DNA from: Amphibalanus amphitrite
Taxonomy: Eukaryota; Arthropoda; Thecostraca; Balanomorpha; Balanidae
Direction: 5' to 3'
Assembly (NCBI RefSeq): GCF_019059575.1
Contig: NW_024881611.1
Span: forward strand, 249,001 to 313,000
Length of the DNA stretch: 64,000 bases
In this document: positions 52,556-63,213 of the stretch, piece after piece
Numbering within the stretch: position 1 is the stretch's first letter
Layout: each line of letters begins with the position of its first letter
The notes under the pieces: model-generated
Told to the model about the DNA's origin: nothing
Database searches by the model: none
Seen by the model: only the letters and a program-made list of their open reading frames with translations
Position numbers and translations under genes: made by a program

Positions 52556-53827
52556 CGGCGCCGCTACAAGGCCTAGGACGGCCGAGCTGACTGTACGGGA
52601 CTTGGCGGCACCTTCCGCGGGGGAGAGAGAGACTCACCACCCCCCACGGTCGGATACCGCCTCCTCCCTTGACGCCTAGCCGAGTCACCGCCAGGGGCAG
52701 CGACAGATCAGTCCCACCGACGGAGGACGAGCACAAGTGCCCGAACCCCGCCGGCGACACCTCTCCGACACCACCCCCGGCGGCGTCACGACTGGGAATG
52801 GCTCCTCAAGTGCGGCGCCCCACTGAGTGTCCCGCCCTTACAGAACTCAGGGCCAAAGAGGCGTGTTGCCCAGCCACCGCGACTGGCTCCGCACGGTGGG
52901 GGGCTCAACCTCCAGGATCCCGTTGTCCTGGGGTACGGGTCGGCTCGCCTAGCCTAGTAAAACCGGCTGGTACCCGAGGGGACGCCACTCCCCTTACACT
53001 AGCCCAACTCGGCTGTGTTCCTGCGGGTGCAAAAAAAAAACGAAAAAGGGGGAAGAAATCAGAAAGCTGTGATCGAACGAAACGCGGACATCCGGTGAGA
53101 AGCAAAGCAAAAGCAAACAAAAGGTGCTCAAGAGAAACAAAACCACGGAAACCAAGAAAAGTCGGACCGTACCATCTGTCCATCCAGCAATCAAAGCAAG
53201 TCGCAAGCAAGCATGGGTCAAGCTGGGGCCGAGGGGGCGCTACTCCCCTTGCTGGCCGAGGCCAGGGCCGCCGCGGGGCAAGGGCCCAAGGAACCCAGTC
53301 CAACAGCAACCCAGGCCGCTGCCAACCCCCTGCGGGGCCAATCCTGCAGACAATCCATCCAGTAAGCAAGGCAAGTCCAGGTCAAACGCGCGTCAAGCTG
53401 GGGCCGAGGGGGCGCTACTCCCCTTACTGGCCGAAGTCACAGCCGCCGCAAAGCCGGGGCCAGATGACCCCGGTTAAGCAGCAGCTCTGACCACGGTCAG
53501 CCCCCTGCGGGGACGAGAACTGTAGAGAAATTCTCGTACTGATCAATTAGGACATTCAGGGGAACATTATCAGATCGAGCAGATCGCCCAAATGCCGGTG
53601 GCTGCGATAATTTCTCTGTTTCTGAAGAATTTTCGGGACCCATGCTCTTATCATACTGGATCGCGTGTGCCTTACAGAAACTGAAAAGTTCTTCCTATAT
53701 CAAAATATAGAAAAAAAATATTTTGTTATAAAAAGGTTTTATTTTCTTTGCTGATTATTTTGAACATAAAAAATAATAAATCGTTGCAAAAAAAAATAAT
53801 TTCGTGAAAGTGAACTATTTCCTTTAA

Positions 53828-54560
53828 GTTGTCAATCTAGCAGCAGTTTCGCCCTGCGGCCGACTCTGGAGAGGTTTCGGGACGAGACGTCCCAGCCCCG
53901 GTCGTCGCGTGCTCGAACTGGCGAGCCGCCCTGAGTCTACCCAGCGGAGGAACAGCCGCCCAAGTGAGTCACTTGGTGTGGAGATAGGTATGGAAGACAT
54001 TGCTGAACGTCGCCAAGCGTCGTTAAGTAATACTGCAGTGGGTTCCTGCGCACTGCGGTATCGAGGGGAATGAGAGCGCGGATGACCTGGCGAAACAAGC
54101 GGCCGCCCTGCCCTCAACCGCCCCCTCGCTGACCAGGGCGGTTCATTGTGTGGACTCGGATCAATGGCGCGACAATTGGTCCGAGTCACTATTCAAGCCA
54201 ATCCTCGGGAGCACGCCACCGCTCCCTTTCCCCGGAGAGGACCAAGAGGACGCCGTTTCGCTGCACCAGATCCAGATGAGGGCTGGCCACTTGGGCCGCT
54301 CGCTCAGTACGTGCACCAAATCGGCTGTCTCCACTCCGCGGCGTGCCAGCAGTGCCCAGACAAGCGGTGCCCGAGCGCCCTCTGCGCCATGCGCCGAGAA
54401 GAGGCTGATGTGCCGGAGCATGTGCTGCTCTGCTGCCCGGCCCTCGCTTGCTCCCGCCAGTCTCGAACGCACTCCTCCACCGATTTATGTGGCTCAGGAA
54501 CTTCCGGCTCCTGTTTTGTTTCACGGCACGATGCTACAGTGCGCTAAGCATATTGAGGCC
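53828..54560 (+). pseudogene. Decayed LINE fragment (RNase H end and C-terminal Cys motif), plus strand
   Basis: Reads LQWVPAHCGIEGNESADDLA (RNase H tail), then WSESLFKPILGS, HQIQMRAGHLGRSL and, after a frameshift, CQQCPDKRC ... EHVLLCCPAL, the usual Cys motif of LINE ORF2 C-termini. Frameshifts and stops make it non-functional. It is homologous to, and inverted relative to, 44640-46070, and begins immediately after the foldback element's TTAA. Confidence 0.75.
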
Positions 54561-57500
54561 CGGGTTTCCATGGAAGTAAAAAAACTTATTCAGATGCTCC
54601 AAAATGGGAAGGCGTCCAAAGCCCCGGAACGCTCTGTCTGGGCCTTGATCAGCAGCCGCTTCGGCAACGGGCTATTGACCAATGAGAAGCAAAGAAAGTG
54701 CAACATCACTGTGATTTTTCATATACCTGTGCCCCCCGTAGCACGCTTTTCATTGGTCAAGTCAATAGCCCGTTGCCGGGGCAACTTGCACGTACGTGTG
54801 GGCGGGCTAGCGAGCTAGCTGGCTGCCAAACAGCACCCTGGTTGATATAATAGCCTTGATCCGTAGGTGTGCACAGTGCACATGTGCTTTATGCAAGTTG
54901 AAGTGGCTAAATTATGGCACAAATAGTGAAGAGGCACACAATTTTTGGCACAAATCCTGCAGAAATTTCAGCGCAAAATTGCATGTGCCAAATTTCAGTG
55001 CAAGAGTGTCTCACGGACAACAGGCATCCAGCATAAATTTCTCAATGCCACAGTCCATTACACTATCTTCACCTTACATTGCTACCTACCCTACTTACCT
55101 CAATTTGAATTTGAGTTACCCTCAGCATACAAATCAAATCAAAATTGAAATAAGTGGGTAGTCGTGAAGAAGGCGTCACACTGTTGCGCCCTGTCTTGGT
55201 CTAGTTACGTTTAAAACAAATCAAATGCCATCAATACTTATATCTTCGCGGATATTAGTCAAAAACATAGCGCTCTATATAGGTGCCTGGCAACACCTAA
55301 ATCCGTTAGCAATAATTATATTTCTCGATAGCCTAAATCTCCCAAAAGGCACAATTTTGCAATCATCCCCATGTGGATATTTTTGTTACGCGCAACAACT
55401 GTATTTGCTGCGTCATTTACTTGAAAAATGATAGTACTAATTATGGGCCTGTTCCAGCGCCTCCAGAAACCTCCAGAAACCTCCAGAAAGCTCTAGAATC
55501 CTCCAGAGAGCGTTCCAGCGCCTCCAGAAAGCTCCAGAAAGCTCTCGCCAAAGCTCCAGAAACCTCCAGTAGCCTCCAGAGAGTTGAGAGGTTCAAATTT
55601 CTCTGGAGGCTCTGGTCTACAATTATGGCGCACATGTGACAACCATGAATGTAAACAAAGGACTTTTGACTGATTGTTTTACAACTTGAATGTAAATAAA
55701 ATTACATTGCTATAATTTTGTTAATCTTTCTTAATAAAATTAAAAAGAAATTTTGCGTTTCAAGAGTGAACAATCGTCATTCTTTTGGTATCTGCGATGC
55801 CAATCTCCAGAAATCTCCAGATTGCGTTCCAGCGCCTCCAGTGAAACCTCTGGTAGAGCCTCCAGTCAAGAATTTCTACTGGAGGCGCTGGAACAGGCCC
55901 TAAAAAATTGTAGACACACGTTAAGCCCGGCACATTTCAAGTGTTTTTGGGGCATGGTCATAGATACAAGAAGCGTAAAATAACCAGTCACATGCAAATT
56001 TCCTGAAAAATTCATAGTTGTGTGCACTGATGGTACCTATTCAAATTATTTTATTATCAATTTCGTGCTTAGTATTGGGGTGGTACTGGGAAAGAAGTAC
56101 TGGGATGATAAAAGTACTCAAAACAAATTCGTTTGTGGCCTGCACGTAAAACACAAGAAATATATCAGTTTTTTAAGGTTGAAAAAATTCAAAACTGTTT
56201 TGACAAATCTCAGTACTTAATTCATTTTTTCCAGTGCCACCTCCTAAGTCAAATAAAAATACTTTTCACTTGTCCATCACTATACGCGGAAGAACTCGCT
56301 TAAACTTGCTTCAATATATTTAAAAGGAAAAATAAACAAAATTAGTGATCATGATAGCAAATTTAACAAAATAAATGATTTTTATCGAAGAAGTGCATAA
56401 TTGATAGTTTGTCAAGACAAAAGACAAAAAACAAAATCAGTTAAACCTAAACTACTTTCATTACGCCTCGCCACCAAACATCTATAAAAACTTTTTGAAA
56501 TTCAGTTTGAAAAGTGGCGCGCGCGTTGTTGGATGATTATGTGATATTTGTTTTATATTGTCTTTTTTAATTATCCTTCTCCTGTCCTCGTAAGTCGTAA
56601 GGTGAGTGATGACATTATTTTGCCCTTCACCTTACTTTGATGGATAAATATGCATGAAGATGAAGCTGTTCTGTAAACATCGAATTGACCTGTGTCGTCA
56701 GGATCAGGATTGCCAGCTTTTCAATTTTGATTAAGACTCTTCATTCAAACGTTCTCTCATCTCTGCTCGAAGGCTGAGTTAAATATATTTTAATGTGCCT
56801 ACCTAATTTTAACTTTTTTATCAAGTTATCAGTCATTGGCAATCCATACTTTCCGCACTGGCGCACTGCTCGGCTAGTGTGTAGGCATGTGGCAATGTTG
56901 ATAAAATCATGTCGCTGGGATATTCAGCTGATGTGTGGTGTGTTGTAGATTTGCTGTAGTGCAGTTGATTTTTTCTGGAGTGGTACAGATTCTAATTAGG
57001 CCATGTTCTAAATTACTGCACTGGTGGCTTCCACAGCACTTTCCATAATGATGCACTTGGTGGTTGGTCAATACCTATGTAGCCTTTAATTGAGGTCACC
57101 AGTATCAAATAATTCTCCTCACAGTGGTAAAATTTATTTTCATTGGTTGGTGTGGGCTAATGCTGATATTCAGCCTGGTTGGGGTGATTTCCTCTTTATG
57201 CACCCTTTAAAAACTGAGGAATTTCACAAAACAAGCATGAAAAAATAACACCCTTTCAATGTTGAAAAGTGGGATCATGGGATCATGATGCTAATGATAC
57301 TATACACAGCACGTTTAAAAGGTACTGTTACATCCAGTCACACACTAAGTCAGGTAAGGTTATGTTATGTTATGTTAGTCAAGGTTAGGTCAGGTTAGAT
57401 CTGGCTTAATTTCTGCTTGTAATGTACCCAATTTTGTTAGGATTAAATGATCATATAATGACCATATTCTTATTCAATTTGTCATATAACCCTCAGAGGT

Positions 57501-58181
57501 TGGACACGCCACAAAACCCAACCCCCTCTTATTCAATTTGAGCCGAGGGTGCAAAAAGGGCAATTTCACCTAGGTTGGCATGCTGGTGGGGACTTGTTAC
57601 ACCATGGCTGGTGTGATTTTCTAGCTCTCAGCCATGCCTTGCAGTCTGGTCATATAGCATGTCTGATATGTTAATGCAAGGAATAAGTAAAAGATAGGTA
57701 ACATGCACCAGCCTGAGGATGCTGTGGTCCAGACTGCAAAGCATGGCAATGGGGTCATTGAGACACCAATTAGGGTAATTTATCTTCACCAGCTGAAACC
57801 AACCAGGCTGGAACTCCACACCATCTCTCACCATCACTTATAAATTGTCATTTCCTTTTACAAAGATGTGCTAGTGCAGCAGTTCAGCTCAGTAGCACAT
57901 TGGGGCCTGCACTTCCTTTGGTAAAGTTGCACTGTGTCTGCGGCTGTATTACAGTTGAGTGCTCTTGTGCTATTCAGTCCCTGAAATGGCTATGCTTTGC
58001 AGTCTATTTCCATTATGCTGACTGCTCAGTACAATTCAGCATTGCCTTTCTAAATTTCTTACCTCTAGCACAAACTTCTTACAATCTTTATTCATAATTC
58101 CTTACTGTCAGTTTATGTGGAATGGTCATGAAATACTTTTGTTCGTTTTAACCATTTACTGCACAACTTGCCTGTTTGCAG
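54561..58181. other. Intergenic / upstream of the FHA gene
   Basis: No gene supported. It contains an inverted-repeat element (55445-55900) and otherwise AT-rich, unique-looking sequence; the FHA gene's promoter and any 5' non-coding exon should lie here. Short GGTTAGGTCAGGTTAG-like runs occur near 57354-57408. Confidence 0.45.
55445..55900. repeat. Hairpin element with CTCCAGAAA repeats
   Basis: A perfect 22-bp inverted repeat GGGCCTGTTCCAGCGCCTCC.. at both ends (55445 and 55900). Arrays of CTCCAGAAAC-like decamers lie inside the left part, and further CCAGCGCCTCCAG copies lie internally (~55526, ~55832). Non-coding MITE-like unit; target duplication not clear. Confidence 0.75.
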
Positions 58182-58200
58182 GTGAACCGGGCTTTCTGAG

Positions 58201-61200
58201 ATGGCGCACGGTTTCGTCGTGGTGGTACGGCGGACCGGTGCCGAGGGCTCGTCGTTCCCGCTAGTGACCGACTCGTGCATCATCGGCCGCCACTCGGACT
58301 GCGATGTGCGCGTCCAGCTGCCCACCGTATCCCGACACCACTGCCGCGTCGACGTCGGGCCAGACGGACAGGTCAGTCAGACGCAACGTCTGCTGTTGGC
58401 TGATTTATTGTGCGGTGTTTTGATACCTACTGTACGCCCTTGTCATGGGTTTAGTCATGTTGAAGTTCGATCTGGTAAAATTTGCCACCTACAGGGAGGG
58501 TGTCCCAGAATCACCCGAACATTTATTTTCAGGCTAAAATTACAACTGCGCTCGATGCTAGTGATATACAAGCGTCATACTTTTATAAGATATCCCTTGG
58601 CTATCGATGTTGGTGACTGTGTACTTTTGGTGACCAGTCACGAACCGAGTCAATTATTATCCAGTCAGGTAAGAGTAGTCCTCCGTTTTCAGCCTAACCC
58701 TCGCCAGGCGAGGGTCTTTTCCATAACACGGACGGCGAGGGGGGTGGGTTGGTACGACCCCCCCTCGCGATTGGCTCCTATAACACTTGGAAACGCCAAA
58801 TTTACAGACTAGGTGGGTCCATAGTAGATCTCGCCCCTGTGAAAGTTTGGTGACTCTAAGTCAATATTTGGGGGGGGGGGGGGGGGTTTGGAGGGTATGA
58901 GTGCAAAATTTTTGCTAAAACATGTCAAACGTTTTTCGCTTATAACTTTTTACCTAGTAAAGATAGAGCAAAAATAAAAGCACCAGTGAACTCAGAACGT
59001 CCGTGCGCATCGAATGATATACTTTGTTACCAAGTTAAGTTAAGTAAACTCTGGAATTCAGTTGCCGCTAAGCTAGTCCAATTTTCCCCTGACCTTGTAC
59101 CGGTTTTTGTGACCTGGTGATTTAAGTGACCTGACCTGAAAAGACTGGGACTTTAACTTTTCAGGAAAGGTGCGAAAAGGTTTCCCCCAGAGGGTATGTC
59201 AAATTTGGCGGCGCTACGCGCCGTTTTTACGTTATTTGCGTAAACCTTGGGGGGGGGGGGGGTGCCGCCCCCGCATAGTGTTTTTGCGCGATAGCTCCGA
59301 ACACGCTGGCGATAGAGAGCTGAAACTTGGCATACCTGACCTTTGATCCAAGCCGGATCTTATGACACCAACCGCATTTTTGGGTCAGGTCAGGTCACTG
59401 ACCTATGACGTCATAAGTGAACCTCTGCACGGTCTTCAGATGTCGCAACTTCGCAACGCCCTCACTGCCAGAGGAGATGTCACAGGGAAATGAAACTTGC
59501 AGGATCTAGTATCCATTATGAGTCTCACAACTTGTATATCTCGGATTTTTCCTATAGGTCATATGAGGTCAGGTCATTTTCGTGACCTCGCCATTATAAG
59601 TCAATGGGGAAAAATGAAAACTGCTATTCTGGCGCCGGGAACGATCTCCAACTATCTCAAGCACACAGAATCGTGATTTGATGCACTCTTTCCAAGGCTA
59701 GATGCGTCACTTTTGCAATGTTGACCTTGCGTGACGTCATTTATGACGTCATCAAGGTCATATTAGTTTTTCGTCAATAACTCTTGATCAAATTGAGCTA
59801 GCGAGTCGGGAAAGCCACCAATGGACTCAGAAAGACCTGCCGAATCGAAGGATATTGATATGCGACATGACCTCATTTGACCAACTTCGTGACCTGGGGG
59901 TGCTGACCTGACCTTGACCTGAGGTCAACACCCCAAGTTGACCTGACCCGAACGAAACGTATATCATTCGACGCGCCTGAGCGAGGCGAACACGATGCTG
60001 CCAAAATCGTGGCTCTGCGGCCGTTTTTTGCGAAGTTATTCACCAAAAACTGAACCGTACCTTGGGGCACTTGACCTGACCTCAGAGGTCACCGGTTGAC
60101 CTAGGACCTTAAAATCGGGTACCAATCTCTGCGTCTCGTAACGGCGCACACGCTCGTTTTTTCCGCGACGCGCTAGCTCCACCAGGGGCGAAACGGCGAG
60201 GGGGGGGGTCGTACCCGCCCCCCCCCCCCCCTCGGCCGGCGCGTATGTAGAAAACCAATAGGTCCGGCGAGGGTTAAGCCACTAATAGGCAACCATGGTG
60301 AATCAATTCCCGTTCTCAACTTTGCAAACGGACTTTCGGCATGGTTCTTGCTGGAGAGCTTCAGCAGCTCATCTGCAAGCAGGTAGGATTGAGCAAAGCG
60401 CAATTATATCAGCTTACAAAGCCAGAGAGAGCAAGAGATAAATAACCTGATCGACAAGCTTGGTCTCGGCCAAAAAGGGTCATGGGACAGTTGTCAAGCG
60501 GGTTGTTGCCTTGTCATGGACAACAAACGTCACCGATCTACCTAAAAACTAGCTAAACGATAGATCAGGATTGTCTACAAAACATCAATCTATTTTGCAG
60601 TTTGCACCCCTATCTTTGACAAAATTTTGGAATTTGGGGTCCCTCGCCTGAAAAAATATGCCAAAACTACCGGAAAGGCAGCGCAAATAGCTACAATTCA
60701 TCCCAAAAACTTAACATATACAACAAAAAAGTATATTGATTATTGAAGCACACTTTGTGGTCTAACGAACGAAGGTATGCTGTCATTTGAACCGCCCGAA
60801 AAAGGCGTGTGTGGACGTCAGATGGCTACAACACCCCAACAGTGGAGACGGCTAGGCAGGGGTACGGAGCCGGCATATTTTGCCCCGAGCCGGAGCCGGA
60901 GCCGTGAAACTATATAGCCCGGAGCTGGATCCGTCAAAAAAGGGGGCGGCTCCGGCTCTTTTTTGAAGAGGAAAAAAAATATTGAACTAGTTCGGTTTAA
61001 CAGTACATACCAGGCAGTAAAACATGTGTTATTCAAAATAGCCTTGTTAAGCAAAAACAGAAGGAACGTGCACCAATCCAACTCCAATCGCCTTTTTTCT
61101 ACCACCCGTATTTAACCCTCGCCAAAATGACGCAATTTTTGCGCTATTTTGGTCATTTTGCGCCGCAAAATGCGACTGGGGTAGTCATTTTGCGCCGCAA

Positions 61201-63213
61201 AATGACCATCGCAGTCGACGCGCCCGTAAACCCTAATGAACGAAGAAAACCAATAGGTCCAGCGAGGGTTAATTAATCGCATAGGGGATATACTGAGTAG
61301 GAGCGGGAGCCGGACCATTTTACTCGGAGCCGGAGCCGCCATGACAATTCATCCGGAGAGGGAGGCGATATTTTTCTCCGGAGCCGGAGCCGTCTGAAAG
61401 TTCCACGGCTCCGCATCCCTGCCAGGCATCCATCGAAAATCAAATTGCGAGACATTTTGAGCCACGGTGCACTCATTCAGCTTGATATGATGGCCTAAAG
61501 ACAACTGTTAGCACAAAGTACTACTGCGGTATTGTTCTGGCATTACAAAAACTGCAAGATGTTTTACTTTACACCGCTATTACTAGAAAAGTTGTGAATT
61601 GATTTTCTTATTTCTTGCACGAGAAGATCTGCAATTCAATTCTGGACAGGTAGCCGAAGTTTCACATTAATCTGTTTTCGGTGCGAGTTACTGGCGAAAA
61701 ACATGAGGGGTGGGCGAAATACCCCCCCCCCCGTCCCACTGCGCGTGTTAACGCTGCTAACGCTCTTCATTTTTGAAGGAATCAAGACGTAACAAAAAAG
61801 GTTATACGTGATTTTACTTTGTCTATCAAATGGCTATCTCGTTTTTTTTTTGAAAATTTTGGATTTTGGCCCACATTTTTTCAGAAAACTGACTTTTGGG
61901 AAAATAATTATTAGATCCAAAATTTTGAGTCGAAAAAAACCGGAATATATGTCAGAGAAGTGGTCTATATGCACCTACATACCAATTTTTAGAAGAATCG
62001 GTTCAAAAATGATGGGGGTTATTCAAAATTTTATGGCGTCACGACACAAAAATTTTGGAAAATGAATTTTTGGAGGGGTTTTAGACTCCGAACGGAAACA
62101 AAAATAGCATCATTCGATTCGCCGTGCAAAACTGCATCAGATAGACACCTTTTTTGGCATTAACAACCAACTTCAAAATTTGAGCTCACTTGACCTGACC
62201 TTGACCTGAACTCGACCTGAAATTCATCCAGATGTGGTCCATATCACTTATTGAGTGTGCCTATTGAATTTTATGAATAAAATGACCCATATAACAAGTG
62301 TCGCACGTGCCCTTTTCTATATTGGGTTTTTGGTGACCTGACCTGACCTTGACATTGACCTTTGCATGATACCTATTGTATGCAACGAATATTGTCTTGG
62401 TAGCCTAAGAACACGTTTTGGGCAATCGGTCTCAGTCCATTCTTCGGCAACTACGGTGCAAGGCCGATACTGTAGAAACTTGCATTTTGTACCCTTGACC
62501 TGACCTTGACCTGACCTCTGACCTACTTAAGCAAAAAAAAAAAATTGGGCTCTTTATATCCGCCTTGTTGAGAGCTTTCGATTGCCGTTTCCCCGTCTAC
62601 GACCATCGGTTCGGAACTTAGACAGGGGGGCAGAATCTGCCCCCCCCCAGCAGGGCGCAATATGGCTGAATAGTCAAGCGGGGGGCGCGGTTTAATATAT
62701 TGACAGTGGCTTGCTGGATACAGGCGGAGATGCTTTCGTACCGTCAGCAATGTCGCCTGTTAGTATGAACGTGTGTGTTTGTGTGTTCTGTTGCAGGCAA
62801 GGCTAGCAACGCTGTCGAGCACCAACCCGCCGCTGGTGAACGGCGAGGTGGTGGAGCTGGACCAGCCGCGGCCGCTGCGCCACGGCGACCTGTTCACCGT
62901 GGGCGAGCGGACGTTCCGCTGGACGTACCCGGAGGGCTCGCCGCTGGAGCTGCCGGCCGCCGGCGCCGGCGAGCAGCTGCCGACTCCGACCCGACGCCGC
63001 AGCAGCGGCGCCCGACCGCGGCCCGCCGCCGCCGGCGAGAAGGAAAACGACCCGGGCAGCGGCAACGGCGACACGGCCGGCCAGGCGGCGCCCGGCTCCG
63101 CTGAAGGTAACGGCCTGCTCTGGCTGGGCCTCGGGGTGGTGGCGGCGGCAGCGCTGCTCACTTTTTGTGCCCGCCGGCCAAACGGTCTCGTAATCCACCT
63201 GGACCGCGCCTGA
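58201..63213 (+). CDS. FHA-domain protein with Ki-67-like FHA, two exons seen
   Basis: FHA domains bind phosphothreonine peptides. Exons 58201-58371 and 62797-63213 join in phase 0 across a 4.4-kb intron to give 195 aa. Residues ~1-110 form the FHA domain: GRHSDCDVRVQLP with the conserved Gly-Arg, then SRHHCRV, SSTNPPLVNGEVV and LRHGDLFTVGERTFRW. The order and wording match the N-terminal FHA of Ki-67 (MKI67) more than other FHA families I know. The start follows an acceptor at 58179-58181 (CTGTTTGCAG), 19 nt before the ATG. After a Pro/Arg linker the ORF ends in a hydrophobic stretch, LLWLGLGVVAAAALLTFCA, that could be a tail anchor. Alternatively, CTGAAG|GTAACG near 63105 is a splice donor and more exons lie beyond the window. 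A polyadenylation signal at 63577 supports the first reading. Confidence 0.75.
58694..60277. mobile_element. TTAA element, CCCTCGCC subfamily, long (1.58 kb) copy
   Basis: The left end is CTAA (a decayed TTAA) followed by CCCTCGCC; the right end is CCGGCGAGGG followed by TTAA (60274-60277). G-run/C-run hairpins are near both ends (~58739-58768 and ~60200-60232). Internal G-rich stretches at 58870 and 59251 suggest that one element or end has been inserted into another. Many AGGTCA and TGACCT sites. It lies in the FHA-gene intron. Confidence 0.75.
60857..61421. mobile_element. hAT-type (GGAGCC)n-family element, copy 4
   Basis: Ends CAGGGGTACGGAGCCGGCAT and CGGCTCCGCATCCCTG. Internal words (TTTTGAAGAGGAAAAAA, TACTCGGAGCCGGAGCCGCC) match the other copies. 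No convincing 8-bp duplication remains at its edges. It was itself hit by the small TTAA element 61112-61272. Confidence 0.8.
61112..61272. mobile_element. Minimal TTAA element (161 bp) with a visible empty site
   Basis: TTAA at both edges, with ends CCCTCGCC and GGCGAGGG-like (AGCGAGGG). The inside consists of palindromes of CATTTTGCGCCGCAAAATG. The host sequence exists without the insert at 45706-45725 (GTATTTAATTGATCGCATAG) and 10014-10032 (inverted family copy), showing insertion into one TTAA and its duplication. Confidence 0.9.
61640..62695. mobile_element. Degraded TTAA-element sequence, CCCGCGC subfamily
   Basis: An end fragment with a hairpin and CCCACTGCGCGTG-TTAA (to 61751) is followed by sequence similar to 41220-42090, rich in TGACCTGACCTTGACC, and a right end GGGGGGCGCGG-TTTAA (to 62695) with a G/C hairpin at ~62623-62649. 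It may be two abutting elements. It ends about 100 bp before FHA-gene exon 2. Confidence 0.55.

Larger units (their letters stand above)
46722..53512 (-). mobile_element. Complete non-LTR retrotransposon (LINE, I-like superfamily), 6.8 kb
   Basis: Both ORFs are intact, and a perfect 14-bp target duplication ACGAGAACTGTAGA flanks it (46708-46721 and 53513-53526). Order in sense: 5' UTR, ORF1 (gag-like with CCHC knuckles), 67-nt gap, ORF2 (endonuclease-RT-RNase H), ~220-nt 3' UTR ending AATAAACAACAAAAAA. The 5' UTR holds a duplicated ~175-bp unit (blocks near 53190-53290 and 53365-53470 sharing GGGCCGAGGGGGCGCTACTC). RNase H together with an APE endonuclease points to the I superfamily; the clade cannot be fixed by eye. 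Confidence 0.95.
46470..53823. mobile_element. TTAA-flanked foldback MITE, split by the LINE insertion
   Basis: A perfect 17-bp inverted repeat AGGAAATAGTTCACTTT lies at 46470 and 53823 with TTAA outside each end (46466-46469, 53824-53827). The arms remain complementary further in: GAGCATGGGTCCCGAAAATT in the left arm is mirrored in the right arm near 53630. The element proper is ~240 bp left plus ~310 bp right of the LINE. It is related to 20668-21122. Confidence 0.8.

Noticed and set aside
57340..57410. Telomere-like TTAGG stretch (GGTTAGGTCAGGTTAG)
   Set aside because: Only a few irregular units mixed with GTTAT repeats; not a telomeric array.
61640..61751. A complete separate TTAA element
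   Set aside because: Only one end with TTAA is recognisable; no partner end was found, so it is listed within the degraded region.
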